A DNA stretch of 14,751 bases from positions 1 through 14,751 of the forward strand of contig JAUNXD010000021.1 in the NCBI GenBank assembly GCA_030539985.1, written 5' to 3'. The DNA is from Methanobrevibacter sp. (GTDB lineage: Archaea; Methanobacteriota; Methanobacteria; Methanobacteriales; Methanobacteriaceae). The notes beneath the pieces were generated by a model. It saw only the letters and a program-made list of their open reading frames with translations. It was not told the origin of the DNA and searched no databases. Each line of letters opens with the position of its first letter. Within the stretch, counting starts at the first letter, position 1. Positions 6,929 to 14,751 of this stretch are shown here, in pieces. The position numbers were made by a program, and so were the translations under genes.

Positions 6929-6954
6929 TAATGACTATCAATATACTCACTTGT

Positions 6955-7383
6955 ATGAAACTCAGATATATCGTTCCATTGGCGCTTCTCTTTGCACTGA
7001 TTGCATGCGTCAGCGCTGAGACATTCACTCCTGATGAGGGGATTTTCGCATTCAGGGAAGTGGAAATCTTTGAAATCAACGGCATCAACTTCACGGTGCC
7101 GACAGACTACAACGTGACTTTTAAAAGCGATACCGAAATGGACTTCAAGCATGACAAGGACAAACTGAAAATCAGCGTCGTTAAGGGAGGAAAGGTAAAA
7201 AAGGTCAAAAAGGACCTCTCTAAAAACATAACCTCCGGAAAGACAATGTTCGGTGCAACCGAAGGATACCTGGTAGACAAGAACGGCACATATACTTTTT
7301 CATACAAGCAGGACGGCAAACTTGTCGTTTTAAAATCAAAGGACATGGCGCTCATGATAGGGGCCATGGAAAAATATGATTAG
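6955..7383 (+). CDS. Small secreted protein, family copy 2
   Basis: Start chosen at 6955 rather than the first in-frame ATG (6931). The earlier ATG lies between the TATA box and the expected transcription start, and 6955 gives a classical signal peptide (Met-Lys-Leu-Arg n-region, hydrophobic core, cut after VSA). The product is then 142 aa, the same length as copy 1. The mature domain carries the family strand INGINFTVP, followed by a Lys-rich middle (KVKKVKKDLSKN) that makes it much more basic than its neighbours. It ends with a GATEGYLVDKNGTY...GKLVVLKS pattern aligned with the other copies. No catalytic motif is visible and the function is unknown. It overlaps no other gene and is followed after 11 bp by copy 3, with which it should be cotranscribed. 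Confidence 0.75.
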   Translation: MKLRYIVPLALLFALIACVSAETFTPDEGIFAFREVEIFEINGINFTVPTDYNVTFKSDTEMDFKHDKDKLKISVVKGGKVKKVKKDLSKNITSGKTMFGATEGYLVDKNGTYTFSYKQDGKLVVLKSKDMALMIGAMEKYD

Positions 7384-7388
7384 GAGGG
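7383..7388 (+). promoter_or_regulatory. Strong Shine-Dalgarno for the third small secreted gene
   Basis: GGAGGG begins at the last base of the upstream stop codon and lies 6 nt before the ATG at 7395. It is the strongest ribosome binding site in the window. It supports translation from a bicistronic mRNA, in contrast to the near-leaderless first gene. Confidence 0.75.
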
Positions 7389-7394
7389 TTTAAC

Positions 7395-7844
7395 ATGAAA
7401 TGGAAAATATTGGCTGCAATTGCATTCGCACTGGTTTTGGCGGGTGCTGTGGCCGCTGCGGATTTGACCGCACCAAGTCAAAACGATGAAATCGTGACAG
7501 TTGACGGAATCGACTTCAAGATACCGGCAGGTTTCAGCGAAGATCCCGATTTTGCAATAAACGGAGAGGCCAACGAAACCGGCGGCATAACCTACACAAC
7601 ATGGGGAAAGACATTTGAAAAGGCAAGCACCATTCTCTCAGTTGCCGTTGCAACCTATGACGGTGCCGATGTTAATGATGAAGTTGCACGGTACGTTGGT
7701 GATGAAAAAATGTCAATAAACGGTGTTGACGGATACAACTACACAATGGGGCCATTCAACGGTTTTACCTATGCTAAAAACGGCAAGCTGGTAATCATAA
7801 CATCAAACGATGAGGGCATTTTGGAGGATGTCGTGGTCAAATAG
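7395..7844 (+). CDS. Small secreted protein, family copy 3
   Basis: 149-aa predicted exported protein, second gene of the operon starting at 6955. The signal peptide (about 1-21, cut after VAA) precedes a mature domain with the family strand VDGIDFKIPAGF. The C-terminal block INGVDGYNYTMGPFNGFTYAKNGKL... matches the INGHKGWNY block of copy 1 and the GATEGY block of copy 2 in order and spacing. It is more acidic than copy 2. Similarity among the three is clear in motif order but moderate in identity, so the duplications are old or diverging fast. Function unknown; location is probably outside the membrane. Confidence 0.77.
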   Translation: MKWKILAAIAFALVLAGAVAAADLTAPSQNDEIVTVDGIDFKIPAGFSEDPDFAINGEANETGGITYTTWGKTFEKASTILSVAVATYDGADVNDEVARYVGDEKMSINGVDGYNYTMGPFNGFTYAKNGKLVIITSNDEGILEDVVVK

Positions 7845-7891
7845 TATAATGTTATTACATAGAAGGTTCAATATTGTTATTTAGTGATAAA

Positions 7892-8335
7892 ATGAATTTT
7901 AACAGAAAGCATATCATTATCCTTTTAATCCTGATAGGTGCCATTGTCATAGTCTGCGCCGCATCGGCACATGATGTCAGTGCCGCCAAGACCTCAAAGG
8001 TAACCGTCAAGATCTACAATTTTAAACCGGGAGTATTATGGGCTCCGAAAGCCGTGAAGTTTAAAAATGGCGATGCGATAGCAGGTTATGTGGAATACAA
8101 TGGGAATATGCAGTTTGACAAGGGAGTTGGTGTAACCGCATGGTATATAGGCTCCGGACTTGACGGGGACATTGAACCTCATCACACCAAGATTGTCAAG
8201 GTGAAATTCTTTTTTAAAAACGCTAAAGGCAAAGTCAAGAAAAAAACGGTTAAGGCAACCGGCGCTCACACTTCAACAAAGTTAATCAAGGGATATACTC
8301 CTTACAAGGCTACTGTTTGGTATACCAACTACTGA
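7892..8335 (+). CDS. Small secreted basic protein of unknown function
   Basis: 147 aa from ATG 7892. An in-frame TTG at 7874 would add six residues, but GTGA at 7884-7887 lies 4 nt before the ATG and serves as its ribosome binding site. The N-terminus MNFNRKH plus a long hydrophobic core (IIILLILIGAIVIVCAASA) is a signal peptide or membrane anchor. The mature part is Lys-rich and beta-like, with a run of basic residues around AKGKVKKKTVK and many aromatic residues near the C-terminus (YKATVWYTNY). It lacks the G-x-x-F-x-[IV]-P strand of the preceding three genes and is not an evident member of that family. It lies 47 bp after copy 3, so it could be cotranscribed or use the A/T-rich box near 7842-7851. 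No function assigned. Confidence 0.7.
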   Translation: MNFNRKHIIILLILIGAIVIVCAASAHDVSAAKTSKVTVKIYNFKPGVLWAPKAVKFKNGDAIAGYVEYNGNMQFDKGVGVTAWYIGSGLDGDIEPHHTKIVKVKFFFKNAKGKVKKKTVKATGAHTSTKLIKGYTPYKATVWYTNY

Positions 8336-8343
8336 ACGGTATC

Positions 8344-8360
8344 TTTTTTTTAATTTTTTT
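8344..8360 (+). terminator. Poly-T terminator after the basic secreted protein gene
   Basis: Eight T (8344-8351), two A, then seven T (8354-8360), starting 8 nt after the stop codon. Typical archaeal U-tract terminator closing the small secreted protein cluster. Confidence 0.6.
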
Positions 8361-8463
8361 CTAAGCACAGGATTGGTGCTTGTAAACTCCTTTTAATTGA
8401 ACATATTTTTATTCTTATTTTAAATTATGATTTAAAATTCAGTGTTTTGGGTTCAATGAGAAA

Positions 8464-8472
8464 TTTTATATA
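8464..8472 (+). promoter_or_regulatory. TATA box of the first adhesin-like gene
   Basis: ttttatata, preceded by gagaaa, predicts transcription from about 8495. This leaves a leader of roughly 29 nt ending in GTGA (8515-8518), 5 nt before the ATG at 8524. The rest of the gap from 8361 holds no gene or evident structure. Confidence 0.6.
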
Positions 8473-8523
8473 ATCTCCTTTTGAAAAATAGAATTGTATT
8501 AAATTAAATTCTACGTGAGTATT

Positions 8524-11361
8524 ATGAAAGTTAAATATTTGATAATGGTCAGTCTAATTCTGGCTATTGTAACAATAGGGGCTGTCAGTTCGGCTGATGT
8601 TTCAGCCGATGACAATATGACAGCGAGCGATGAAATTGATGTAATCGCTAATGATGATTTAGATGATGACGATTCTGGTGAGGATGATGGGGATCCTGAT
8701 GATGATTTAGATGATAGTGATGTTGATGATGGTGTTGTCATCAATGTAGTTGAAAATGAACCTTTATCTTTGGACGAGGAGAATTTGAATGAGGTTTTCT
8801 GTAGCGTTTCAGTTGAGGATTATTTTGACGGTTATATAGTTATCTACGGCCTTGTTTATGATAATGAAGATGATGCCACTGAAACAGTATTGTTCAATAA
8901 AACTTTGGCTAAAATCACTAACAATGAATCTGATGAAGATTTTGAAGGTTTCACTATCTACAACATCAAATTCAATGACTTATCCAATCCGAACAAGTTG
9001 AAAACCCAGGATGCAATACTTGTTGCATTCTTCGATGCTGAAGATGATTCTGAACCATATGATTATGACGAATACTCTGTCGAGTATGACAGTGAAGCAA
9101 ATGAGGTAACATTCTATCTTGCCGGCGGGGAAGATGACGGGGATGATGATTTTGATGACGATGAAGAAATTGAAGTACAATTCTTTGACGCCAATGCAGT
9201 TACCGATGATGTCGTAATCTGCATAATAAGAGATGGTTTCCCACCGGTTGACGATACATTTAAAGTTTTCCTCGGTGAAGAGGATGAAGACGGCATTGAG
9301 TTTAACTTGTCTGAACTTGAAGAGGATGAGGACGGATGGCTCATAAGGGTCAGTGATTTAATCAGCGGCGATGAATTTGATGAATTTGACTCCATTTTTA
9401 TGCATATTGAATTTTATGAATTCGGCGAATATGCATACTCCGCTGTACTTGAAGACGATGAATCCGGAATATACATTTATAAAAGCCCTTACATTAACAC
9501 AGAGGCTTATATTCTGGACGATGATGCTGTAGTGACAATAACTGGATTTACAGATGAGGATATGATATTCAATGCAACTGTAGTTTCAGATTATGGTGTA
9601 ATTGTTAAAACATATCGTTTGGGTGATTTAAAACACTCTGAATATGATGATGACACTTATGAAATCCGCTTAAGTGATTTTGGAATTTCAAAAGAGGGAA
9701 ACTATTTAGTGGCAGTCAACTTCACATTTGAGGATAATGATTATTTTGTCGACAATGATGTTGAGGTTAAAATGGTGGATATCTGGTCCTATGAAATTGA
9801 TGATGAAGGCGAAGGCCTAAAAACATTCGACAGTGTTGACCAGCTTGTATATGTCATAAAGGTTAATGAAGACTTCAAAGGATATGTTGTGATTAAAGTT
9901 AACGGCAGTCAATCCTCAGACAGCATAAGCCTTGCTGACCTTCCGTATGGTACCGTTCAGCCTGATGACGGCCGCCAAATCAAACTGAATCATTTGAACA
10001 TTACTGAAACCGGCTACTATAACGTAGTGCTTGAGCTCTACAATCAAACCGACGGTTTCTTGACTGAATGCCCAATAGAGGTAATGTACGTTGAAGTGAA
10101 CGGCGATCATGTCGAATTTACTGATGGAGGATACGGCTGCGAACCTTGCGATGTAATCGAGTTTTCCATCACTACTCCTTTAAAAGGTCAATACTATAAC
10201 ATCTACCTCAATGGCGAATTGGCAGGTAACTTCACCGCCGATTATGGTGTAGTCATTTCAGATGAATTCACCGACCAGATATTCGACGCTAATCTGATGA
10301 AATCTGGGGACTATAACGTTAACGTTACCTTCTTTGACGGTGAAAAGGAAACAGATTTCGCTAACGGTACAATTTCAATCAAATCCCTTGATTTAACCAC
10401 TGATAAGGAAGTTTATAATTATGGAATCGATTCTACTTTAATTTCATTCAAACTTCCAGGTACTGTTGAAAATGCAATATTAAGTATATACTTTGTCGAG
10501 AACTGGGGTCCTCAAGGCATTGATGTTAATGGTCAATTCGTATACTTCGGTGATGAAATAAGCGAATTTATTAAAGACGGTGTCGTTACAATTGATGTGG
10601 CATGGGATTTAGAAGATCAGGACAATCCTTTTTATATGCTGGAAGAGGGTACCAATTACATTCATGTAACATATAGATATGAAAACCGAACCGTTTATGG
10701 AGGATTTATCTCTTTTGAAGTGGTTGAACCTACTGTTGACCCTAAATTGTCAGTCAGCGTATCCAACATTAATGAGGGAAGCGCAGCTATTGTAAAAGTC
10801 ACTACCGATAAAAGCTTCTCAGGTACTGTCATTGTTCAGATAGGTGATGAACCTTATGAGGTTGAAGTCATTAACGGTTCAGGTACTTTAAGAGTTCCGG
10901 GTTTGTCTGCAAGCAACTATGATGTAAAGGCAACAATCGCCGGATACGGTTCATTCAGCTACAGTGAGGCATCAGCTCAATTTGTCGTAAACAAGAAAAG
11001 CAATTCAATTCCAAATTCAGTTCCAATTTCAACTTACACTTCACCTTCAGCTCCGGTTCAGGCATCTGCTCCTGTGAAAGTTGTTAAATTAACACTCAAA
11101 AAGGTTAAGACTGTTAAAAAGTCAGCCAATAAACTGGTATTGAAAGCTACCCTTACAATCAACGGTAAGGCTCAAAAAGGTTTGAAAGTTACTTTCAAGT
11201 TCAACAAGAAAACCTTCACTGCAAGAACAAATGCCAAAGGTGTTGCAAAAGTTACCGTCAAAGCTAAAGTTCTCAAAAAACTTAAAGCTGGTAAAAAGGT
11301 AAAAATCCAGGCAAGCTACGGTAAAACCGTTAAGAAAATGACTGTCAAAGTGAAAAAATAA
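8524..11361 (+). CDS. Large adhesin-like surface protein
   Basis: 945 aa from ATG 8524. The GTG at 8515 also opens the frame, but GTGA there reads better as the ribosome binding site. The signal peptide is about 1-24 (cut after VSSA). A very acidic low-complexity stretch follows (about 30-75, Asp-rich), then several beta-sandwich repeats of roughly 90-110 residues (about 80-735) containing recurring SDFxISxxGxY strands. After a more typical Ig-like module near 740-823 comes a Ser/Pro-rich linker (about 827-852) and a Lys-rich Ig-like domain to the end (TxNAKGVAKV motif). This layout matches methanogen adhesin-like proteins thought to act in cell-surface contact; that role is family knowledge, not shown here. 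Many N-x-S/T sequons are present. The protein is markedly acidic at one end and basic at the other, suggesting the tail may bind the cell wall (inference). A near paralogue follows. Confidence 0.85.
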   Translation: MKVKYLIMVSLILAIVTIGAVSSADVSADDNMTASDEIDVIANDDLDDDDSGEDDGDPDDDLDDSDVDDGVVINVVENEPLSLDEENLNEVFCSVSVEDYFDGYIVIYGLVYDNEDDATETVLFNKTLAKITNNESDEDFEGFTIYNIKFNDLSNPNKLKTQDAILVAFFDAEDDSEPYDYDEYSVEYDSEANEVTFYLAGGEDDGDDDFDDDEEIEVQFFDANAVTDDVVICIIRDGFPPVDDTFKVFLGEEDEDGIEFNLSELEEDEDGWLIRVSDLISGDEFDEFDSIFMHIEFYEFGEYAYSAVLEDDESGIYIYKSPYINTEAYILDDDAVVTITGFTDEDMIFNATVVSDYGVIVKTYRLGDLKHSEYDDDTYEIRLSDFGISKEGNYLVAVNFTFEDNDYFVDNDVEVKMVDIWSYEIDDEGEGLKTFDSVDQLVYVIKVNEDFKGYVVIKVNGSQSSDSISLADLPYGTVQPDDGRQIKLNHLNITETGYYNVVLELYNQTDGFLTECPIEVMYVEVNGDHVEFTDGGYGCEPCDVIEFSITTPLKGQYYNIYLNGELAGNFTADYGVVISDEFTDQIFDANLMKSGDYNVNVTFFDGEKETDFANGTISIKSLDLTTDKEVYNYGIDSTLISFKLPGTVENAILSIYFVENWGPQGIDVNGQFVYFGDEISEFIKDGVVTIDVAWDLEDQDNPFYMLEEGTNYIHVTYRYENRTVYGGFISFEVVEPTVDPKLSVSVSNINEGSAAIVKVTTDKSFSGTVIVQIGDEPYEVEVINGSGTLRVPGLSASNYDVKATIAGYGSFSYSEASAQFVVNKKSNSIPNSVPISTYTSPSAPVQASAPVKVVKLTLKKVKTVKKSANKLVLKATLTINGKAQKGLKVTFKFNKKTFTARTNAKGVAKVTVKAKVLKKLKAGKKVKIQASYGKTVKKMTVKVKK
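8651..8715 (+). repeat. In-frame direct repeat in an Asp-rich GAT tract
   Basis: The 17-bp sequence atgatgatttagatgat occurs at 8651-8667 and again at 8699-8715, offset by 48 bp (16 codons), within a GAT-rich stretch that encodes the acidic region after the signal peptide. Slippage or recombination between copies would change length without shifting the frame. Confidence 0.8.
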
Positions 11362-11389
11362 GGATTCAATTCCTTATTTTCTTTTTTTT
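11355..11389 (+). terminator. Hairpin-plus-T terminator of the first adhesin-like gene
   Basis: Perfect 10-bp stem, aaaataagga (11355-11364) and tccttatttt (11371-11380), with a 6-nt loop, followed by C and eight T (11382-11389). It overlaps the stop codon. The layout is that of a bacterial-type intrinsic terminator. Confidence 0.7.
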
Positions 11390-11594
11390 ATTTTTTACTA
11401 CTCATAATCATATAAGATAAAATATAATACTGTTCATATTTCTTTCTAATTTTTATCTAATTTTCACTAATATCTCTTATTTTTAAAAGAAAAGTTAATG
11501 AAAGTCATTGCTTTAATAATTTTAAATACTTTTATTAATATATATTAGTAATGTATTCAATTGAATATGACACTTATATTTTGAGTTGAAAAAT
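11390..11594 (+). promoter_or_regulatory. A+T-rich gap with promoter of the second adhesin-like gene
   Basis: This gap between the adhesin-like genes contains no reading frame of substance. A TATA-like tract, tattaatatatat, at about 11533-11545 predicts transcription from roughly 11565-11570. A second A/T box (cttatatttt, 11573-11582) is too close to the start to serve it. The ribosome binding site is weak, gttga at 11584-11588. Confidence 0.45.
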
Positions 11595-13601
11595 ATGAAG
11601 TTTAAAAAGATAATGCTAGTAGCACTTCTGCTATTGGCTGTTGTAACAATTGGTGCTGTCAGCGCATCTGATGACGTTGCATCAGATAACCTGACAGTTA
11701 GCGATGATGGAGATTCAATCGATTCTCCTGTAGACGACGCCAATTTGCTGTCTGATGATGGTGAAGAAGGCGAAGGTGATGAGGAACTTGAGGATGTCAA
11801 TTTCTGGGTAAATGATGAGGATGAGTTCTCTGAATCTGAGTATGATAACGCTTTTTGTGGAGCAACCATTAAAAATGGCGTTACAGGCAATATTACTGTG
11901 ACCAGTGGAGATAAGACTTTCTTCAATAAGGCTTTAACCGACTTTGGTGAAAGCAGTTTGCCGTATGATAAAAATGAAAATTTCACTGTATACTTCATAT
12001 CCCTCAATGATGTAGAGCTATTTGAAGGCATTCAGGGAGATACTTTTAAAATGTCATTGTTGGACGATGACCAGTATGACATGGAATTTAAAGTATATAA
12101 TGATGAAGGCAACTTCACATTTGACGACGCTGAGCATGATGATGAAAACGATATATACATCTGGGGTGAAGATGATGAAAAAGGTCCTCTTTACACTGAT
12201 TCTAAAGGTCGTGTCGTAAGTGTTGACATTTTTGACGGTTCTGAAGGTACAATTTATGTCATAGTAAATGAAGAAGACACATTTGAATGGGAAATTGAGT
12301 GTGACGAATGGGAGGATTTCCCTTATCATCAATGGACCTTATCTGATTTAAAGATTGAAAATCCTGGTAAATACAACATTACAGTTAAATGCAATGAGGA
12401 GACTATTGCAAATGGAACATTGAATGTTGTAGAATGGGATGGAAACTCATACAGAGTTGTAAAAGATGATGAAGATGATTTAATATTCTGCCTTTTCTGT
12501 CCTGAAGGTTCAACCGGAACTGTCGTGGTAGTATTTGAAGAGGATGATGAAGGCGAGATGGTGCCTGTTGGAGAGCCAATTACCCGTGAGATTACCTCTG
12601 AAGACTACAACAAATATATAGAATTTAAAGTTCCCGAAGGCCTTGAAGGGGATTGTGATTACCATATTAATATCACAGTAAATGATGGAGAGTTCAAATA
12701 TGGTGAATGGTTCTATCTTGATGGTGATGAAGATGATGATGAGGATTACGGTGAAGAAATCGATGTTGAATTTGAAAATGTTAATGTACTGATTTCTAAT
12801 GCTACAGTTTTAAGGATTAATAAAGAAGAATTCCCTGAAGGTGTTGACGACGAATTTGACGTTATTATTGATGATGATTATAAGACTGAGTTAACCAAAG
12901 ATGATCTGGTTGAAGAAGGCGATTATTATGTTCTTCCTGTAAGCAAGTTAAATTTACCTGAAATTTTTGAGTTCAATGAATATTATATATTAATCCAGTT
13001 CTACACTGAAGGTGAAAAATCACATTATGCTGAAGACGAAATAATGATATATGAAAGCCCATGCATTGGTGATGTGGCTTACATATTAATGGATGACTGG
13101 GTTATTTCATTTATACCAGACCCTCTTCAGGATGATGAATTCAATGTCACCATTTCAAAAGAAGGCAGTGAAGACATTGTCAAAACATTCAAAATCAGCG
13201 ATTTCGAAGCTCCTGACGAAGACTATCCTGTCTATGAAATTTACCTGTCCGATTTAAACATTACTGAAGCCGGTATCTACCATATTGCAGTCAATTTCAC
13301 AACCAATGGCAAAGAGTTCCTTTTCCAGGAAAGGGATGTTAATGTCGGCACTGTTGCAATCAGAAACTGGGAAGCTGAAGAAGATGAAAACTTAACCGAT
13401 TTCGGAGAAGGCATCGCTACCATTAGGGTTTTACAAGACTTTAACGGTACTGTTAAACTTTATCTTAATGGAACCCAATTAGGAGATGAAATTCCTATTT
13501 CTGATTTATATTACAATACCTGGCCTTCAGATTTAGGTCGTCAAGTCCTGTTAAATGATTTGGGAATCACTGACAGTGGAAACTATAAACTTAAAATTTA
13601 A
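11595..13601 (+). CDS. Large adhesin-like surface protein, 5' part ended by a premature TAA
   Basis: 668 aa from ATG 11595. An in-frame TTG at 11586 would add three residues, but the ATG gives the better signal peptide, MKFKKIMLV... cut near VSA. The protein is paralogous to the preceding gene throughout: signal peptide, acidic low-complexity region (about 25-60), then repeated beta-sandwich modules with SDLNIT/SxxGxY strands. The reading frame stops at TAA (13599-13601) in the middle of a module, inside the strand GNYKLKI-stop-VYD. This aligns with GYYNVVLELYN in the neighbour, placing the stop where that protein has Glu. As it stands the product would be exported but would lack the later modules and the Lys-rich C-terminal domain, so it is probably unanchored or non-functional. 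Confidence 0.8.
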   Translation: MKFKKIMLVALLLLAVVTIGAVSASDDVASDNLTVSDDGDSIDSPVDDANLLSDDGEEGEGDEELEDVNFWVNDEDEFSESEYDNAFCGATIKNGVTGNITVTSGDKTFFNKALTDFGESSLPYDKNENFTVYFISLNDVELFEGIQGDTFKMSLLDDDQYDMEFKVYNDEGNFTFDDAEHDDENDIYIWGEDDEKGPLYTDSKGRVVSVDIFDGSEGTIYVIVNEEDTFEWEIECDEWEDFPYHQWTLSDLKIENPGKYNITVKCNEETIANGTLNVVEWDGNSYRVVKDDEDDLIFCLFCPEGSTGTVVVVFEEDDEGEMVPVGEPITREITSEDYNKYIEFKVPEGLEGDCDYHINITVNDGEFKYGEWFYLDGDEDDDEDYGEEIDVEFENVNVLISNATVLRINKEEFPEGVDDEFDVIIDDDYKTELTKDDLVEEGDYYVLPVSKLNLPEIFEFNEYYILIQFYTEGEKSHYAEDEIMIYESPCIGDVAYILMDDWVISFIPDPLQDDEFNVTISKEGSEDIVKTFKISDFEAPDEDYPVYEIYLSDLNITEAGIYHIAVNFTTNGKEFLFQERDVNVGTVAIRNWEAEEDENLTDFGEGIATIRVLQDFNGTVKLYLNGTQLGDEIPISDLYYNTWPSDLGRQVLLNDLGITDSGNYKLKI

Positions 13602-14751
13602 GTTTACGATAAAGACTCAAATAAATTAACCGAAACTGAATTTGACCTGCCAGTTGAAATAGGCGAAATTGAAATCGACTTTGAAAACGGAACTTACGGT
13701 GCTGAAATAGTAGATGTCATTGACTTTAAATTAGGACATGCCATTCCAAAAGGTACCTACTTCATCATTTACTTCAATGACAAAAAAGCAGGTAACTATA
13801 CTCTTGGAGACGGCCTTGCAGTTTCTGATGAATTCACAGTTCCATTCTTCGACGTTAACCTATTGAAAGTAGGAGATTACAAGGTGAATATAACATTCTT
13901 CGATGGTGAAAACGAAACTGAAGTATGCAACGGTTCATTTTCAATCACCACCCTGAACGCAGCATCCGATAAGCCGGTTTATGTTGCAGGAGATAAAATC
14001 GTAATTTCATTCAACGCTCCTGACCCTGAAAAGGTTAATTACAGGATAGATGCATATATTGTCAATGAAGCAGGTCCAGCAGGATGGAATGAAAATATGC
14101 TATTCAACCCATACCACTCTGAAGACATAATCCGTGATGGCTTATGGAAAGATGGCGTGCTTACATTCGAATTCGACAGGTTCGAAGAACCAGGCACCTA
14201 TTATCTGCATATCACAAACCGCATCAACCCTGATGAGGATGGTGAAGATGAATTCATTGCAGATGTCATCACTATAAATGTACTTAAAAAAGACTCTGCA
14301 TTGACAATTTCAGTTGCAAACATTGAAGAAGGCGCAGCAGCCAACGTAATAGTCAAAACCGACGCTGCATTCTCAGGTATTGTAACTGTTAAAATCGGAA
14401 CCGCAACATATAACGTTTCAGTCGTAAACGGTTCAGGGTCTGTTTCAGTTGCTAACCTTGCTGCCGGAACCTACGTTGCAACAGCAGTATTTGCCGAAAC
14501 TGAATTGTTTGCAAACGCAACAGCAACCGCAACATTTACCGTAACCAAAAAGGCAGCTCCAACACCAGCTCAAGTTGTAAAATTAACCCTCAAAAAGATC
14601 AAGAGCGTTAAAAAATCAGCCAAAAAACTGGTATTGAAAGCCACCCTTAAAATCAACGGAAAAGCTAAAAAAGGATTGAAAATTAAATTCAAATTTAACA
14701 AGAAAACCTACACTGCAAAAACCAACAAGAAAGGTGTTGCAAAAGTCACCA
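13602..14751 (+). pseudogene. Remainder of the interrupted adhesin-like gene (3' partial)
   Basis: Directly after the TAA the same frame stays open for 383 codons to the window edge. It keeps matching the upstream adhesin-like gene: a module with an NYTLGDGLAVSDEF segment matching NFTADYGVVISDEF, NVNLLKVGDYKVNITFFDGE-type strands, an Ig-like module (about 14300-14550), a short Pro/Ala linker, and the Lys-rich C-terminal Ig-like domain from about 14575. Only some 35 residues of that domain are expected beyond the window. The first in-frame ATG is about 500 bp downstream (near 14097) and has no signal peptide behind it, so independent expression of a working protein is unlikely. The absence of further stops or frameshifts suggests that the interruption is recent, or that readthrough, reversion or a sequencing error is involved. 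Confidence 0.75.

Noticed and set aside
6931..6954. ATG at 6931 as the start of the second small secreted protein
   Set aside because: It lies between the TATA box and the expected transcription start, and it would place eight extra residues ahead of a complete signal peptide that starts at 6955.
7874..7891. TTG at 7874 as start of the basic secreted protein
   Set aside because: GTGA at 7884-7887 is well placed for ATG 7892, which gives a normal basic n-region (MNFNRKH).
8511..12031. Ser-rich open frames on the minus strand (8511-8744, 9114-9395, 11522-12031)
   Set aside because: They are antisense shadows of GAT/GAA-rich Asp/Glu coding sequence, whose complement reads as Ser codons. They have no promoter or ribosome binding site and overlap well-supported genes.
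13599..13601. Recoding of the stop as selenocysteine or pyrrolysine
   Set aside because: The codon is TAA; known archaeal recoding uses TGA or TAG. No special element was seen downstream.

Overview
The window reads as chromosome of a low-G+C methanogenic archaeon of the Methanobacteriaceae, most likely Methanobrevibacter or a close relative. The signs are A+T-rich intergenic DNA, archaeal TATA boxes about 25 nt upstream of starts, poly-T terminators, GGTGA/GTGA-type ribosome binding sites, and a predominance of secreted surface proteins with Ig-like modules. A Lys-rich C-terminal Ig-like domain of the kind seen in Methanobrevibacter adhesin-like proteins ends one large gene and is entered by a second at the window edge. 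No mobile-element gene, CRISPR array, tRNA or rRNA is visible.

Layout. (1) 1-125: the coiled-coil C-terminus of an unidentified gene, then about 540 bp of A+T-rich DNA. (2) 667-3990: a two-gene operon of paralogous secreted proteins, each with a signal peptide, two or three Ig-like modules and a glycoside-hydrolase-like TIM barrel. (3) 4026-5909: a divergent pair, a DUF4258-like small protein and an NSS-family sodium-coupled transporter. They share a 51-bp region centred on a TATA element inside a perfect inverted repeat. (4) 5933-6157: a small membrane protein on the minus strand. (5) 6328-8335: three related small secreted proteins and a fourth unrelated one, with an unusual three-hairpin element between the first two. 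(6) 8524-14751: two tandem giant adhesin-like genes. The second is broken by an in-frame TAA, after which more than 380 codons of intact homologous reading frame continue to the window edge.

How they fit together. Nearly all products are predicted to be exported, so this is a cell-surface and secretion region in which gene families have grown by tandem duplication (two GH-like, three small secreted, two adhesins). Signals show two initiation modes. Leaderless or near-leaderless starts are inferred for 4403(-), 4455, 6328 and 6955. Shine-Dalgarno-led starts are inferred for 2461, 7395, 7892 and 8524.

The points most worth following are the split adhesin gene, the symmetric bidirectional promoter, the three-hairpin element at 6778-6862, and the likely non-ATG start of the first GH-like gene. 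Family assignments are from sequence recognition by eye; no database search was run.
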